Below are positions 39,367 through 47,227 of a stretch of DNA of 47,361 bases, in pieces (position 1 is the stretch's first letter; each line of letters begins with the position of its first letter). Under the pieces are notes generated by a model. It was not told where the DNA came from, made no database searches, and saw nothing but the letters and a program-made list of their open reading frames with translations. The stretch is from an uncultured Oscillospiraceae bacterium (lineage in GTDB: Bacteria > Bacillota > Clostridia > Oscillospirales > Oscillospiraceae), in the NCBI GenBank assembly GCA_951801655.1, contig CATONV010000012.1, positions 1-47,361 of the forward strand, in the 5' to 3' direction. The position numbers and the translations under genes are program-made.

Positions 39367-42300
39367 CTATGGAACCTTTCTCGCTTCAATAGCCGCCATC
39401 AGAGAACGAATTCGGATTTTTACCGCGCCCAGGTTGCTGATGTCGTCGATCTTCAGCTGGGTATACAGCTTGCCGCCCTCCTCCAGAATGGAGCGCATCT
39501 CGTCGCCGGTAATGGCGTCGATGCCGCAGCCGAAGGAGACCAGCTGGATGACCTCCATGTCGGGCTGGGTGCATACGTACCGGGCGGCGTTGTACATCCG
39601 GGCGTGGTAGGTCCACTGGTTGAGGACGTGGCGGGGGGCCTTGTCCTCCAGGTAGGCCACCGCGTCCTCGGTGACCAGAACGAAGCCGTAGGAGGTTACA
39701 AGATCGTTGATGCCGTGGTTGATTTCCGGGTCCATGTGGTAGGGCCGACCGCACATCACCAGGATGGGGCGGCCCTCGGCCCGGGCCTGGTCAATATAGG
39801 TGCGTCCTGTGTTGCGCAGGTCGTTTTTATAGGCGTTGTAGGCGATGTAGGCCGCTTTCACTGCGGCGGCCGTCTCCCGCTTAGGGACCTGGAATTCGTT
39901 GAAAAACCACTCCCCGGCCTTTCTCTCCATGTCGCGGGGGCGATGCAGGCCGAAGTAGGGGTACAGGTAGCGGGTCGTTTTCAGCTCCGGCACATTGGCG
40001 GCGATGAGCTCGGGGTAGTAGGCCACCACGGGGCAGTTGTAGTTGTTGTCCCCCGCCCCCTCGTCGAAGTTGTAGGGCATACAGGGGTAGAAGATGGCGT
40101 CCACCCCCGCCTCCACCAAGGCCTCCACGTGGCCGTGGAGCAGCTTGGCGGGGTAGCACACCGTGTCCGAGGGGATGGTGCGCTGGCCCTTTAGGTAGAC
40201 TTTCCGGGAGGACTCCGGAGAGAGGACTACCTCAAAGTTGAGCCTGGTGAACAGCTCAAACCAGAAGGGTAGGTTCTCGTACATGTTCAGCCCGAAGGGG
40301 ATGCCGATCTTTCCCCGAGAGCCGTCCCCCTCCCCCCTGCCCTGGAGGGCCCGGAGTTTTCCGTACTTGTACCGCATCAGGTCGGGCAGGCGGCTGGGTT
40401 CCTCCCCAAGGGGGCGGGAACACCGGTTGCCCGACACAAACCGCCGTCCGCCGTCGAAGGAATTCACCGTGAGGGAACAGTGGTTGGTACACAGCCCGCA
40501 GGTGGCAGGTTTGGCGGTGTGGGTAAAGGACTCCAGCGCCCGGCGGGACAGCAGGGCGGACTTCTCCAGCCCCAAGTCCCGGGCGGCCAAGGCGGCCCCA
40601 AAGGCCCCCATGATACCGGCAATCACCGGGCGGGTGACCTCCCGTCCAATCTCTTTCTCAAAGGCCCGAAGTACTGCGTCGTTGAGGAAGGTGCCCCCCT
40701 GGACCACAATGTGCTGGCCCAGATCGTCGGCGGAGGCGGCCCGGATGACCTTGTAGATGGCGTTCTTCACGATGGAGGTGGACAGCCCGGCGGAGATGTC
40801 CTCCACACTGGCCCCGTCCTTCTGGGCCTGCTTCACACTGGAGTTCATGAATACGGTACACCGGGAACCCAGATTCACCGGCTTGGGGGTAAACAGGCCC
40901 AGCCTGGCAAAGTCGGCGATGTTGTAGCCCAGGGCCTTGGCAAAGGTCTCGATGAAGGAGCCGCAGCCGGAGGAGCAGGCCTCGTTGAGCATGATGGAGT
41001 CTACCGCCCCGTTGCGGATCTTGAAGCACTTCATGTCCTGGCCACCGATGTCAATGATAAAGTCCACATCGGGCCGGAAGTGGGCGGCAGCCTTGTAGTG
41101 GGCCATGGTCTCCACCAGCCCCAGGTCGCAGGAGAAGGCGTTTTTGATCAGGTCCTCCCCGTAGCCGGTGACGGCGGCGCCCTTGATCACAATGCGGTCC
41201 CCGCACAACCGGTAGATTTCCTGGAGCTGCTCCAGCACAATGGCCACCGGGTTGCCCTGGTTGGAGTGGTAGTAGGTGTACAGCAGCCCGCCGTCGGGGG
41301 CGATAAGGGCCAGCTTGGTGGTGGTGGAACCGGCATCCAGCCCTAAATAGGCCGGGCCGGAATAGGTCGCGATGTCCGCCTCGGGGGGGCGGCTGGCGTT
41401 GTGCCGGGCAGTAAAGGCGTCGTACTCCTCCCGGCTGGCAAACAGGGGGGGCATGGTATCCACCAAGGTGGTAGCCTGGGCGCTGTCCTCCAGCTTCTTC
41501 ATAACCTCCTCAAAGGGGGCGGGGGGGTAGTCGGTGGCGCACAGGGCGGCCCCCATGGCGGCAAAGCAGTCGCCGTCTTTGGGGAAAATGGCGTGTTCCT
41601 CGTCCAGCTTCAGGGTCTCTGCAAACCGCTGGCGCAGGCCCGTGAGAAAGTGCAGCGGCCCGCCCAGAAAGACGATTTTTCCCTTCAGCTCCCGGCCCTG
41701 GGTGAGGCCGGCCACGGTCTGGTCCACCACGGCCTGGAAGATGGAGGCGGCCACGTCCTCCTTCCGCCCGCCCTGGTTTAGGATGGGCTGGATGTCGCTT
41801 TTGGCAAACACGCCGCAGCGGGAGGCAATGGGGTAGATTTTCTCGTGCTTTAACGACAGTTCGTCCAATTCATTGACGGTCACGTTCATCAGAGTGGCCA
41901 TCTGGTCGATGAAGGCCCCGGTGCCTCCAGCGCAGGAGCCGTTCATTCTCTCCTCCAGGGCGCCGCCGAAGAAGATGATCTTGGCGTCTTCGCCCCCCAG
42001 CTCGATGACCGCGTCGGTATCCGGGATGTAGGTATTGACGGCGGCGGCGGTGGCGTAGACCTCCTGGACAAAGTCGATGCCGGCGGCGGTGGCCACGCCC
42101 AAACCGGCGGAGCCGGTGATGGTCACCTTGATGTCCTGCCCGGAGAGCATGTCCCGGATGGAGTTCAGGCTCTCCAGGGCCCTCTCTCTGGTTTTGGAGA
42201 AGTGCCTCTCGTAGGAGCGGAACAGCAGCTTATCCTGTTCGCTGAGGACCACCACCTTCACTGTGGTGGAGCCGATATCAATGCCGACGCGCAGACTCAT
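39367..42300 (-). CDS. Acyl-CoA dehydratase activase-related protein, two ASKHA domains plus DUF2229
   Basis: The 977-aa protein has two BadF/BcrA-type ATPase domains. The first (1-270) has GIDIGSTTVKVVVL and NGSCAGGTGAFIDQM. The second (about 305-580) has YLGLDAGSTTTKLALI, IIDIGGQDMKCFKI and NEACSSGCGSFIETF. Each carries the Cys that would bridge a [4Fe-4S] cluster. A DUF2229 region with CGLCTNHCSL follows. Activases of this family use ATP to push an electron into a dehydratase-type partner. In many Firmicutes, activase and dehydratase-like parts are one polypeptide of about 1,400 aa; here they are two genes. ATG at 42300 and a promoter upstream. Confidence 0.88.
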   Translation of the reverse strand: MSLRVGIDIGSTTVKVVVLSEQDKLLFRSYERHFSKTRERALESLNSIRDMLSGQDIKVTITGSAGLGVATAAGIDFVQEVYATAAAVNTYIPDTDAVIELGGEDAKIIFFGGALEERMNGSCAGGTGAFIDQMATLMNVTVNELDELSLKHEKIYPIASRCGVFAKSDIQPILNQGGRKEDVAASIFQAVVDQTVAGLTQGRELKGKIVFLGGPLHFLTGLRQRFAETLKLDEEHAIFPKDGDCFAAMGAALCATDYPPAPFEEVMKKLEDSAQATTLVDTMPPLFASREEYDAFTARHNASRPPEADIATYSGPAYLGLDAGSTTTKLALIAPDGGLLYTYYHSNQGNPVAIVLEQLQEIYRLCGDRIVIKGAAVTGYGEDLIKNAFSCDLGLVETMAHYKAAAHFRPDVDFIIDIGGQDMKCFKIRNGAVDSIMLNEACSSGCGSFIETFAKALGYNIADFARLGLFTPKPVNLGSRCTVFMNSSVKQAQKDGASVEDISAGLSTSIVKNAIYKVIRAASADDLGQHIVVQGGTFLNDAVLRAFEKEIGREVTRPVIAGIMGAFGAALAARDLGLEKSALLSRRALESFTHTAKPATCGLCTNHCSLTVNSFDGGRRFVSGNRCSRPLGEEPSRLPDLMRYKYGKLRALQGRGEGDGSRGKIGIPFGLNMYENLPFWFELFTRLNFEVVLSPESSRKVYLKGQRTIPSDTVCYPAKLLHGHVEALVEAGVDAIFYPCMPYNFDEGAGDNNYNCPVVAYYPELIAANVPELKTTRYLYPYFGLHRPRDMERKAGEWFFNEFQVPKRETAAAVKAAYIAYNAYKNDLRNTGRTYIDQARAEGRPILVMCGRPYHMDPEINHGINDLVTSYGFVLVTEDAVAYLEDKAPRHVLNQWTYHARMYNAARYVCTQPDMEVIQLVSFGCGIDAITGDEMRSILEEGGKLYTQLKIDDISNLGAVKIRIRSLMAAIEARKVP

Positions 42301-42375
42301 AAAAATAACCTTGCCTTTCGAGTTGAGGTGCCAACGGGCGCGGTGGAGCAGCGGCCCGTTTTCAGGGTGCTCTTT

Positions 42376-42404
42376 ATGATACTGATTTTTTGTCGGAAAG
42401 ACAA
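42376..42404 (-). promoter_or_regulatory. Promoter of the activase operon
   Basis: On the minus strand TTGTCT (42404-42399), 17 bp and TATCAT (42381-42376). Three CCGTTAA repeats lie immediately upstream (42410-42459). Confidence 0.6.
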
Positions 42405-42409
42405 CGGAA

Positions 42410-42459
42410 TTAACGGCTTTTTAACGGGGCAAAAGGGAAGAAAAGCGGGAAGTTAACGG
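42410..42459 (-). repeat. Three helically phased CCGTTAA repeats upstream of the activase promoter
   Basis: CCGTTAA (plus strand TTAACGG) occurs at 42410-42416, 42421-42427 and 42453-42459, with spacings of 11 and 32 bp, i.e. one and three helical turns. The nearest copy is five bases from the -35 box. This is the layout of an activator site; no binder is known. Confidence 0.5.
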
Positions 42460-42480
42460 CCTTTCCGTGAGCAAAAGCGA

Positions 42481-42512
42481 CAAAACCCCCGGCGGATTCA
42501 ATCCGCCGGGGG
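42481..42512 (-). terminator. Terminator of the BlaI/BlaR1-like operon
   Basis: On the minus strand CCCCCGGCGGATT and its complement (42512-42486) form a GC-rich stem followed by TTTTG, eight bases past the stop at 42520. Confidence 0.9.
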
Positions 42513-42519
42513 ATGCGCT

Positions 42520-45042
42520 TTAGTTGCCGGTGACCGGGTGAACCCGATCCGGTTCCTCGTCCCGGGCCGGCTCGGCCCGCTGGTTGTATACGTTGTCGGG
42601 AAGGGTGGCCAGAAACAGGTTGTAGTTCGCCTCTCCGGGGAGAACCCCCACCCGGCAGAAACTCGCTATCTTCTGAGTGTCTTCCGCCGGATATTCTGAT
42701 ATGGGCAAGACGAGATAGTCGACGTTGCTCATGGGGCGGCGGTTGATGTAGTAGGTGACCGTCCCTCCCGCCTCGTCGGTGAGCGTAATGGCGTAAAAGC
42801 CGCCGCCCACCGCACGCCGCAGTTCCTCCTCACTGGCGCTGGTAAGAATGTTCACGTCGTCGGGGAGAGGGGCCAGCGACAGCAGGGCGGCCCGGGCCTC
42901 CTCCAGCCGCCGGGGGTCGGTGATGGCGGTCAGCTCGCCATCTCCCGTCTGGACCTGGATGGAGACCGCCCCCTCGGTCTGCTCCAGAAAGGACTCGCGG
43001 CGGATTGGCGGGATGTTATCCGGGACCCAGGCCAGTTCTTGCAGCTGGGCGATGGTGTTGCCGGGGAGAGACGCCAAAATCTCCACGGTGTTCTCCTCCC
43101 TCTCCGGATACCACTGGACCAGCAGACAGAGTGTGTTCCACGGGACCAGCCAGGCGGTTTCCGAGTCCTGCTGGGAACCGGGGTAGAGGACGAGGGGGTA
43201 TCCCCCGATGAAAAACTGCTGCTCCAGCTCCTCCTGAGTGATGGGCTCCGGTGGATGGTTTGAGTCCAGGCTGAGTTCCTCCCAGCCGATGTTCTCCAGA
43301 TATGCCACCGGCCTGGTTTTGGAGAGCAGCTGCTTGGCCTGGATCAGGGCCTTCGGGTGATCGATCAGCCCGGGGGGATTGGCGCTGGAGAGACTGGGCT
43401 GGTCCACATAGATGAATTGGGCCGCTTCCAGTTGGGTGAAAAACTCCTCCAGCTCGGGTGTGACGCCGGGCGTTATCATCGTCTTCTCGGTCCTCGCAAA
43501 CTGCTGCAAGGCCAATTCAGCCACAGCGGAGAATACCCGGTCGCCGGGCTGTGACCGCATGGTCCCGCTGACGCCCACCAGCCGGGCGGTCTCCCCTTCT
43601 TCCTTCACCAGCTCCTCCTGCTGTTCCCACAGGTCTCCCAGGAACAGATAGGTGTAGTTGTTCTGCCACATGAGGGTGTATTCCGTCTCATTCTCTCCGC
43701 AGGTCAGGACGATCTTGGGATTCTGATAGGGAGAGAGTCCGCTCAGGTCGGGATAGGGATCATCCTCTCTCAGGTAAGTGAAGGTGGACAGCCTTTCCCT
43801 GGCCTGAGTCAGCAGGTCCTCGTCGGTGATGGGCACGGGATAGACGCGGCTGCTGTAGGCGGTCGGGATGTACTGGATAGCGGTGGTCTGCTCCAGCAGG
43901 CTGAGGAACATGGTATTGGGCTGGGGCTGTCCCCGCCCGGCGAAGACGAACACCGCCGCCAACACCACCACCGACACGGCGGCAAAGAAAGCGGTCTTCA
44001 CCGTCTCCGGCTTTTTCACAATCTGAGCCACCCGCTGCTGGATGGACTTCTTCCCGCCTGTCATGGCGGTGGAGACGGACAGCAGGTCCCCGGGGCGCAA
44101 CGACCGGGCGGCCACCATGTTCACCAGGGTGCGGCCATAGGGGATGCGCTCCCCCTCCCCCAGCCGGGTAATGGCCCCCTCGTCGCAGGCCAGCTCGCCG
44201 TCCTGCTTGGACAGCCCCACCGCCAGCCACACCAGGGGGTTGTACCAGTGCAGCGCCAGGGCCAGGCACCGCAGCAGGGACCAGATGTGGTCCCTGTGCC
44301 TGTAGTGGGTCAGCTCATGGGCCAGCACATGACGCAGGGTATCGGGGTTGTCCGCCGCCCCGGGATTGAGGTAGACGGCAGGCCGGATCACCCCGAACAG
44401 ACAGGGGGAGAGAAGACCTTCCACTGTGTAGACCGGGACAGCCTGTAGGGGCGGATATAATCCGCCCGCGGCTCCCTGGGATACACTCTCCAACGGCTTC
44501 CGCCGCTTTCTCAGCGATAGGCCGAAGCGCAGGTTGGAGATCAGGATCACCAGCGCCGCCAGGGCCGTGCCGGCGATCCAGATAAGCACCACCACCTCCA
44601 GCGCGGTCATCATAAAGGCGTACCGGGTGACGTGTCCCCCGTCGTAGACTATGCCGCCGGAGTAATATTCCCAGTCATCGTAGAGTCCATTCCGGGCGTA
44701 TTGGGGCGGCAGTCCCGCCGGTGCTTTATCCGTGGGCTGACCTTCGATGGGGACGGCGTACAGCATGGCGTCATCCAGCCGGGGCGTTATATCCTGGGCC
44801 AGATTGGCGGCCAGCATCGGCAGAGAATCGGAAACCGGGGCGGGCAGTTCCACCTGGAAGGGCACCAGCAGCCGCAGAAGGACCACCCCCCACAGGGCGT
44901 ATTTCAGACGGGCGGACAGCCGGTCCTTAAGAAAAAACCGCGCCGCCAGCACGATCAGAATGAGTACACTGGAGGTAATCGCCCACTGAATGATCAGCTT
45001 CATGTCAATGGCCTCCCGAATCAGCTGGAGAATCAGATTCAT
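42520..45042 (-). CDS. BlaR1/MecR1-like M56 membrane metallopeptidase sensor
   Basis: The 840-aa protein has three to four N-terminal membrane helices (about 16-37, 45-62, 143-168) and the M56 peptidase site HELTH at 242-246 with a distal ELACDEG. Another membrane helix lies near 355-372, followed by an external region of about 460 residues. That region does not show the Ser-x-x-Lys penicillin-binding pattern of BlaR1, so the signal is probably not a beta-lactam. Family members cleave their partner repressor on stimulation. The start overlaps the repressor stop (TAATG); an internal Met at residue 14 is an alternative. A palindromic repeat is embedded in the frame at 44443-44470. Confidence 0.87.
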   Translation of the reverse strand: MNLILQLIREAIDMKLIIQWAITSSVLILIVLAARFFLKDRLSARLKYALWGVVLLRLLVPFQVELPAPVSDSLPMLAANLAQDITPRLDDAMLYAVPIEGQPTDKAPAGLPPQYARNGLYDDWEYYSGGIVYDGGHVTRYAFMMTALEVVVLIWIAGTALAALVILISNLRFGLSLRKRRKPLESVSQGAAGGLYPPLQAVPVYTVEGLLSPCLFGVIRPAVYLNPGAADNPDTLRHVLAHELTHYRHRDHIWSLLRCLALALHWYNPLVWLAVGLSKQDGELACDEGAITRLGEGERIPYGRTLVNMVAARSLRPGDLLSVSTAMTGGKKSIQQRVAQIVKKPETVKTAFFAAVSVVVLAAVFVFAGRGQPQPNTMFLSLLEQTTAIQYIPTAYSSRVYPVPITDEDLLTQARERLSTFTYLREDDPYPDLSGLSPYQNPKIVLTCGENETEYTLMWQNNYTYLFLGDLWEQQEELVKEEGETARLVGVSGTMRSQPGDRVFSAVAELALQQFARTEKTMITPGVTPELEEFFTQLEAAQFIYVDQPSLSSANPPGLIDHPKALIQAKQLLSKTRPVAYLENIGWEELSLDSNHPPEPITQEELEQQFFIGGYPLVLYPGSQQDSETAWLVPWNTLCLLVQWYPEREENTVEILASLPGNTIAQLQELAWVPDNIPPIRRESFLEQTEGAVSIQVQTGDGELTAITDPRRLEEARAALLSLAPLPDDVNILTSASEEELRRAVGGGFYAITLTDEAGGTVTYYINRRPMSNVDYLVLPISEYPAEDTQKIASFCRVGVLPGEANYNLFLATLPDNVYNQRAEPARDEEPDRVHPVTGN
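44443..44470. repeat. Palindromic TGTAGGGGCGGATATAATCC-type repeat inside the M56 gene
   Basis: The core GGGCGGATATAATCCGCCC (44449-44467) is almost fully self-complementary. It encodes part of the linker around residues 190-198 (AAGGLYPPL), between the membrane helices and the peptidase site. It shares the TGTAGGG start with the intergenic inverted repeat at 39278, suggesting a dispersed element that inserted in frame. Confidence 0.55.
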
Positions 45043-45419
45043 TACTCTCCCCCCTCCGCCTTGCGCAGAATTTCATACAGCTCGTCGATTTCCTGCTTTG
45101 ACAGTGCCTTATCCTGGGCCAGTGCGGACACCATCAGCCCCACACTCCCCCGGTAGACCTTATTCAGGAAGGAGAGGGTCTCCCCCCGCACCGCCCGGTC
45201 CCGGGGGAGGTTGGGGGCGTAGTGCTTTGCCCGGCCCTCCACCGCACAGCGGACCAGCCCCTTGTCCTCCATCCGCCGCAGGGTGGTGATGGTGGTACTC
45301 TTGGCCCAGCCCAGCCTCTCCCCCAGCGCCGCCACCAGCTCCATCACCGTCATGGGAGATTTCTCCCACAGGCAGTCCAAAACGTACCACTCGCTGTTGG
45401 TCAGGTTGATGTCATCCAT
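45042..45419 (-). CDS. BlaI/MecI-family transcriptional repressor
   Basis: The 125-aa protein has the winged-helix pattern of BlaI/MecI/CopY: LTNSEWYVLDCLWEKSPMTVMELVAAL, GWAKSTTITTLRRMEDKGLV (recognition helix), then a C-terminal dimerisation part with ALSKQEIDELYEILRKAEGGE. It binds as a dimer to palindromes and is inactivated by cleavage by the membrane peptidase. The next gene starts inside its stop codon, so the pair is translationally coupled. Its own promoter carries a 9-bp inverted repeat, indicating autorepression. Confidence 0.93.
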   Translation of the reverse strand: MDDINLTNSEWYVLDCLWEKSPMTVMELVAALGERLGWAKSTTITTLRRMEDKGLVRCAVEGRAKHYAPNLPRDRAVRGETLSFLNKVYRGSVGLMVSALAQDKALSKQEIDELYEILRKAEGGE

Positions 45420-45442
45420 GGGAAAACCTCCATTGGTTTACT

Positions 45443-45481
45443 TTGTAGACCTATCGTATCACAGTTGGTCTACAATGTCAA
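45443..45481 (-). promoter_or_regulatory. Promoter and operator of the repressor/sensor operon
   Basis: On the minus strand consensus TTGACA (45481-45476), 17 bp and TACGAT (45458-45453). TTGTAGACC at 45443-45451 and GGTCTACAA at 45467-45475 form perfect 9-bp inverted arms with 15 bp between. They enclose the -10 box and most of the spacer, the expected position for repression. Confidence 0.75.
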
Positions 45482-45523
45482 CCATTTTTCCGGAAACAGC
45501 GTGCAGGACGAGCCGATCATCCG

Positions 45524-45552
45524 TTGACAGCCGCCTTCGCGTCTGCTATACT
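45524..45552 (+). promoter_or_regulatory. Promoter of the riboflavin transporter gene
   Basis: Consensus TTGACA at 45524-45529, 17 bp and TATACT at 45547-45552, about 28 bases before the riboswitch. Confidence 0.75.
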
Positions 45553-45579
45553 GGCAGGGACAACTGAATCAGGTATGAT

Positions 45580-45688
45580 GTCTTCAGGGCAGGGTGAAAT
45601 TCCCGATCGGCGGTACAGTCCGCGAGCGCGAAAGTGCTGATTTGGTGCAACTCCAAAACCGACAGTATAGTCTGGATTTGAAGAAGGT
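45580..45688 (+). ncRNA. FMN riboswitch (RFN element)
   Basis: The conserved core is clear: TCTTCAGGGCAGGGTGAAAT at the 5' side, CCCGATCGGCGGT and AGTCCGCGAGCG, then GATTTGGTGCAACTCC, ACCGACAGTATAGTCTGGAT and closing GAAGAAGG, pairing with the first TCTTC. FMN binding should favour the terminator at 45774-45822 and lower expression of the transporter. Confidence 0.95.
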
Positions 45689-45773
45689 GTATGGAACTGC
45701 TCAGCAGTAAAGCTGATGCTTGCACTTTTTCAAATCCGGAGGGCCTCTCTGTTGACATGCCGATACACCTGAA

Positions 45774-45822
45774 ACGATCAACACCTGACGGCATTACCAT
45801 GCCTTCAGGCGTCGATTTTTTT
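45774..45822 (+). terminator. Riboswitch-controlled terminator
   Basis: CACCTGACGGCAT and ATGCCTTCAGGCG pair around TACC and lead through TCGA into seven T residues, 14 bases before the start codon. It is the expression platform of the FMN riboswitch. Confidence 0.75.
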
Positions 45823-45836
45823 CAGGAGGTTTTTTT

Positions 45837-46385
45837 ATGAAGAACAAGACAAAAAAACTGGTAACGGCAGGCATTCTCTGCTCCCTGGCCTATGCGGCGG
45901 CAGCCCTGGGCCGGGTTCCCCTGGTTCTCTTTCTAAAGTACGACCCCAAAGACGTGGTAATTGCGATAGGCGGCCTGCTGTTCGGACCGCTGACCGCCTC
46001 TGCCATTGCGCTGACCGTCTCGCTGGCGGAGATGTTTACCATCAGTGAAAACGGCATTCTGGGCTGTTTCATGAATGTCGTCTCCAGCTGTTCTTTCGCA
46101 TGCACGGCGGCCCTGATTCACCAAAAAAGGCGGACCTTTGCGGGGGCGGCCGCCGGGCTTCTGTGTGGATGGGGGTGCATGGTTGCGGTCATGCTGCTTT
46201 GGAATTACCTGGTAGCGCCGGTGTACATGGGCTGCCCAAGGGAATCGGTTGTCAAATTGCTGCTGCCGGCCTTTTTGCCCTTTAATCTGATCAAGGGTGG
46301 ACTGAATGCGGCCATCACGATGCTGGTATACCGGCCTGTTGTGAGATCAGCCGGGGTGATTTTTCGGGATATTCCGCGTAATTGA
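45837..46385 (+). CDS. ribU: ECF transporter S component for riboflavin
   Basis: The 182-aa membrane protein has about six hydrophobic segments and the RibU-like pattern FLKYDPKDVVIAIGGLLFGP near residues 30-50, where KYDPKDV follows the first helix. S components bind the vitamin and work with the shared EcfAA'T module, which is not encoded here. The FMN riboswitch directly upstream identifies riboflavin (or a close precursor) as the substrate. AGGAGG sits seven bases before the ATG. Single-gene unit. Confidence 0.92.
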   Translation: MKNKTKKLVTAGILCSLAYAAAALGRVPLVLFLKYDPKDVVIAIGGLLFGPLTASAIALTVSLAEMFTISENGILGCFMNVVSSCSFACTAALIHQKRRTFAGAAAGLLCGWGCMVAVMLLWNYLVAPVYMGCPRESVVKLLLPAFLPFNLIKGGLNAAITMLVYRPVVRSAGVIFRDIPRN

Positions 46386-46483
46386 CGTCAGGAATACCAA
46401 TTCCTGTTTTGTTTCTGGACTTTTGGGCTAAACTATGGTAGACTGACAACAGCCATTCACATCAATCACTAGGAGGAACATTT

Positions 46484-47104
46484 ATGGACAACAAGGTCAT
46501 GTATTCCCTGAGCTACGGCCTGTTTGTGCTGTCCGCCCGCCGGGGGGACAAGGACAACGGCTGCATCACCAACACCTGCATCCAGGTGACCACCGATCCC
46601 AACCGCATTGTCGTGGCCATCAACAAGAGCAATTACACCCACGACATGGTGAAGGAGACGGGCCGCTTCACCGTCTCCATCCTGTCGGAGGAGGCCAAAT
46701 TCGACTTATTCAAGCGGTTCGGTTTCCAGTCGGGCCTAGATGTGGACAAGTTTGCCGGCTTTGAGGCCCACACCGCCACAGACGCCGACGGCATCCGCTA
46801 CGTCACCCAGGGCGTCAACGCCTGGCTGAGCTGCAAGGTGGTATCCGCCACCGACCTGGGCACCCATACTCTGTTCCTGGCCGACGTGCTGGATGGCGGA
46901 GTCATCTCCAGCGTGCCCAGCGCCACCTATTCCTACTACCAGGCCCACATCAAGCCCAAGCCCGGCGCCTCCGCCGCCCCCAGCGAGAAAAAACGCTGGG
47001 TGTGTAAGGTGTGCGGCTACGTCTACGAGGGGGACGAGCTGCCTGCCGACTATATCTGCCCTCTGTGCAAGCATCCAGCCTCTGACTTTGAGCCGCTGGC
47101 ATAA
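46484..47104 (+). CDS. Flavin reductase-rubredoxin fusion (high-molecular-weight rubredoxin type)
   Basis: The 206-aa protein has an N-terminal FMN-binding flavin reductase-like domain (1-155: [54 protein letters not shown]). A C-terminal rubredoxin (about 168-206) has [12 protein letters not shown] and [12 protein letters not shown], all four Cys ligands present. Proteins of this layout pass electrons from NAD(P)H to flavodiiron proteins that reduce O2 or NO, protecting anaerobes. The ATG follows AGGAGGAAC. It is a single gene with a terminator after it. Confidence 0.92.
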   Translation: MDNKVMYSLSYGLFVLSARRGDKDNGCITNTCIQVTTDPNRIVVAINKSNYTHDMVKETGRFTVSILSEEAKFDLFKRFGFQSGLDVDKFAGFEAHTATDADGIRYVTQGVNAWLSCKVVSATDLGTHTLFLADVLDGGVISSVPSATYSYYQAHIKPKPGASAAPSEKKRWVCKVCGYVYEGDELPADYICPLCKHPASDFEPLA

Positions 47105-47112
47105 AATTTTTA

Positions 47113-47152
47113 AAAAACCGCGCCGGGGTGGAAACCTTTGGCGCGGTTTTTG
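47113..47152 (+). terminator. Terminator of the flavin reductase-rubredoxin gene
   Basis: AAAAACCGCGCC and GGCGCGGTTTTTG pair around 15 bases, nine bases after the stop, and end in a U-run. Confidence 0.9.
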
Positions 47153-47227
47153 CGTCTGTTATGAGAGAGAGAAAAAAGCCTCCTTACCCGCTGCGGCGGG
47201 TACAAGAGACGAAAGGAGTGGCCGACT

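Noticed and set aside
37914-39392. Open frame of about 492 codons on the plus strand
   Set aside because: It is antisense to the dehydratase-like gene, with no start signal or recognisable motif.
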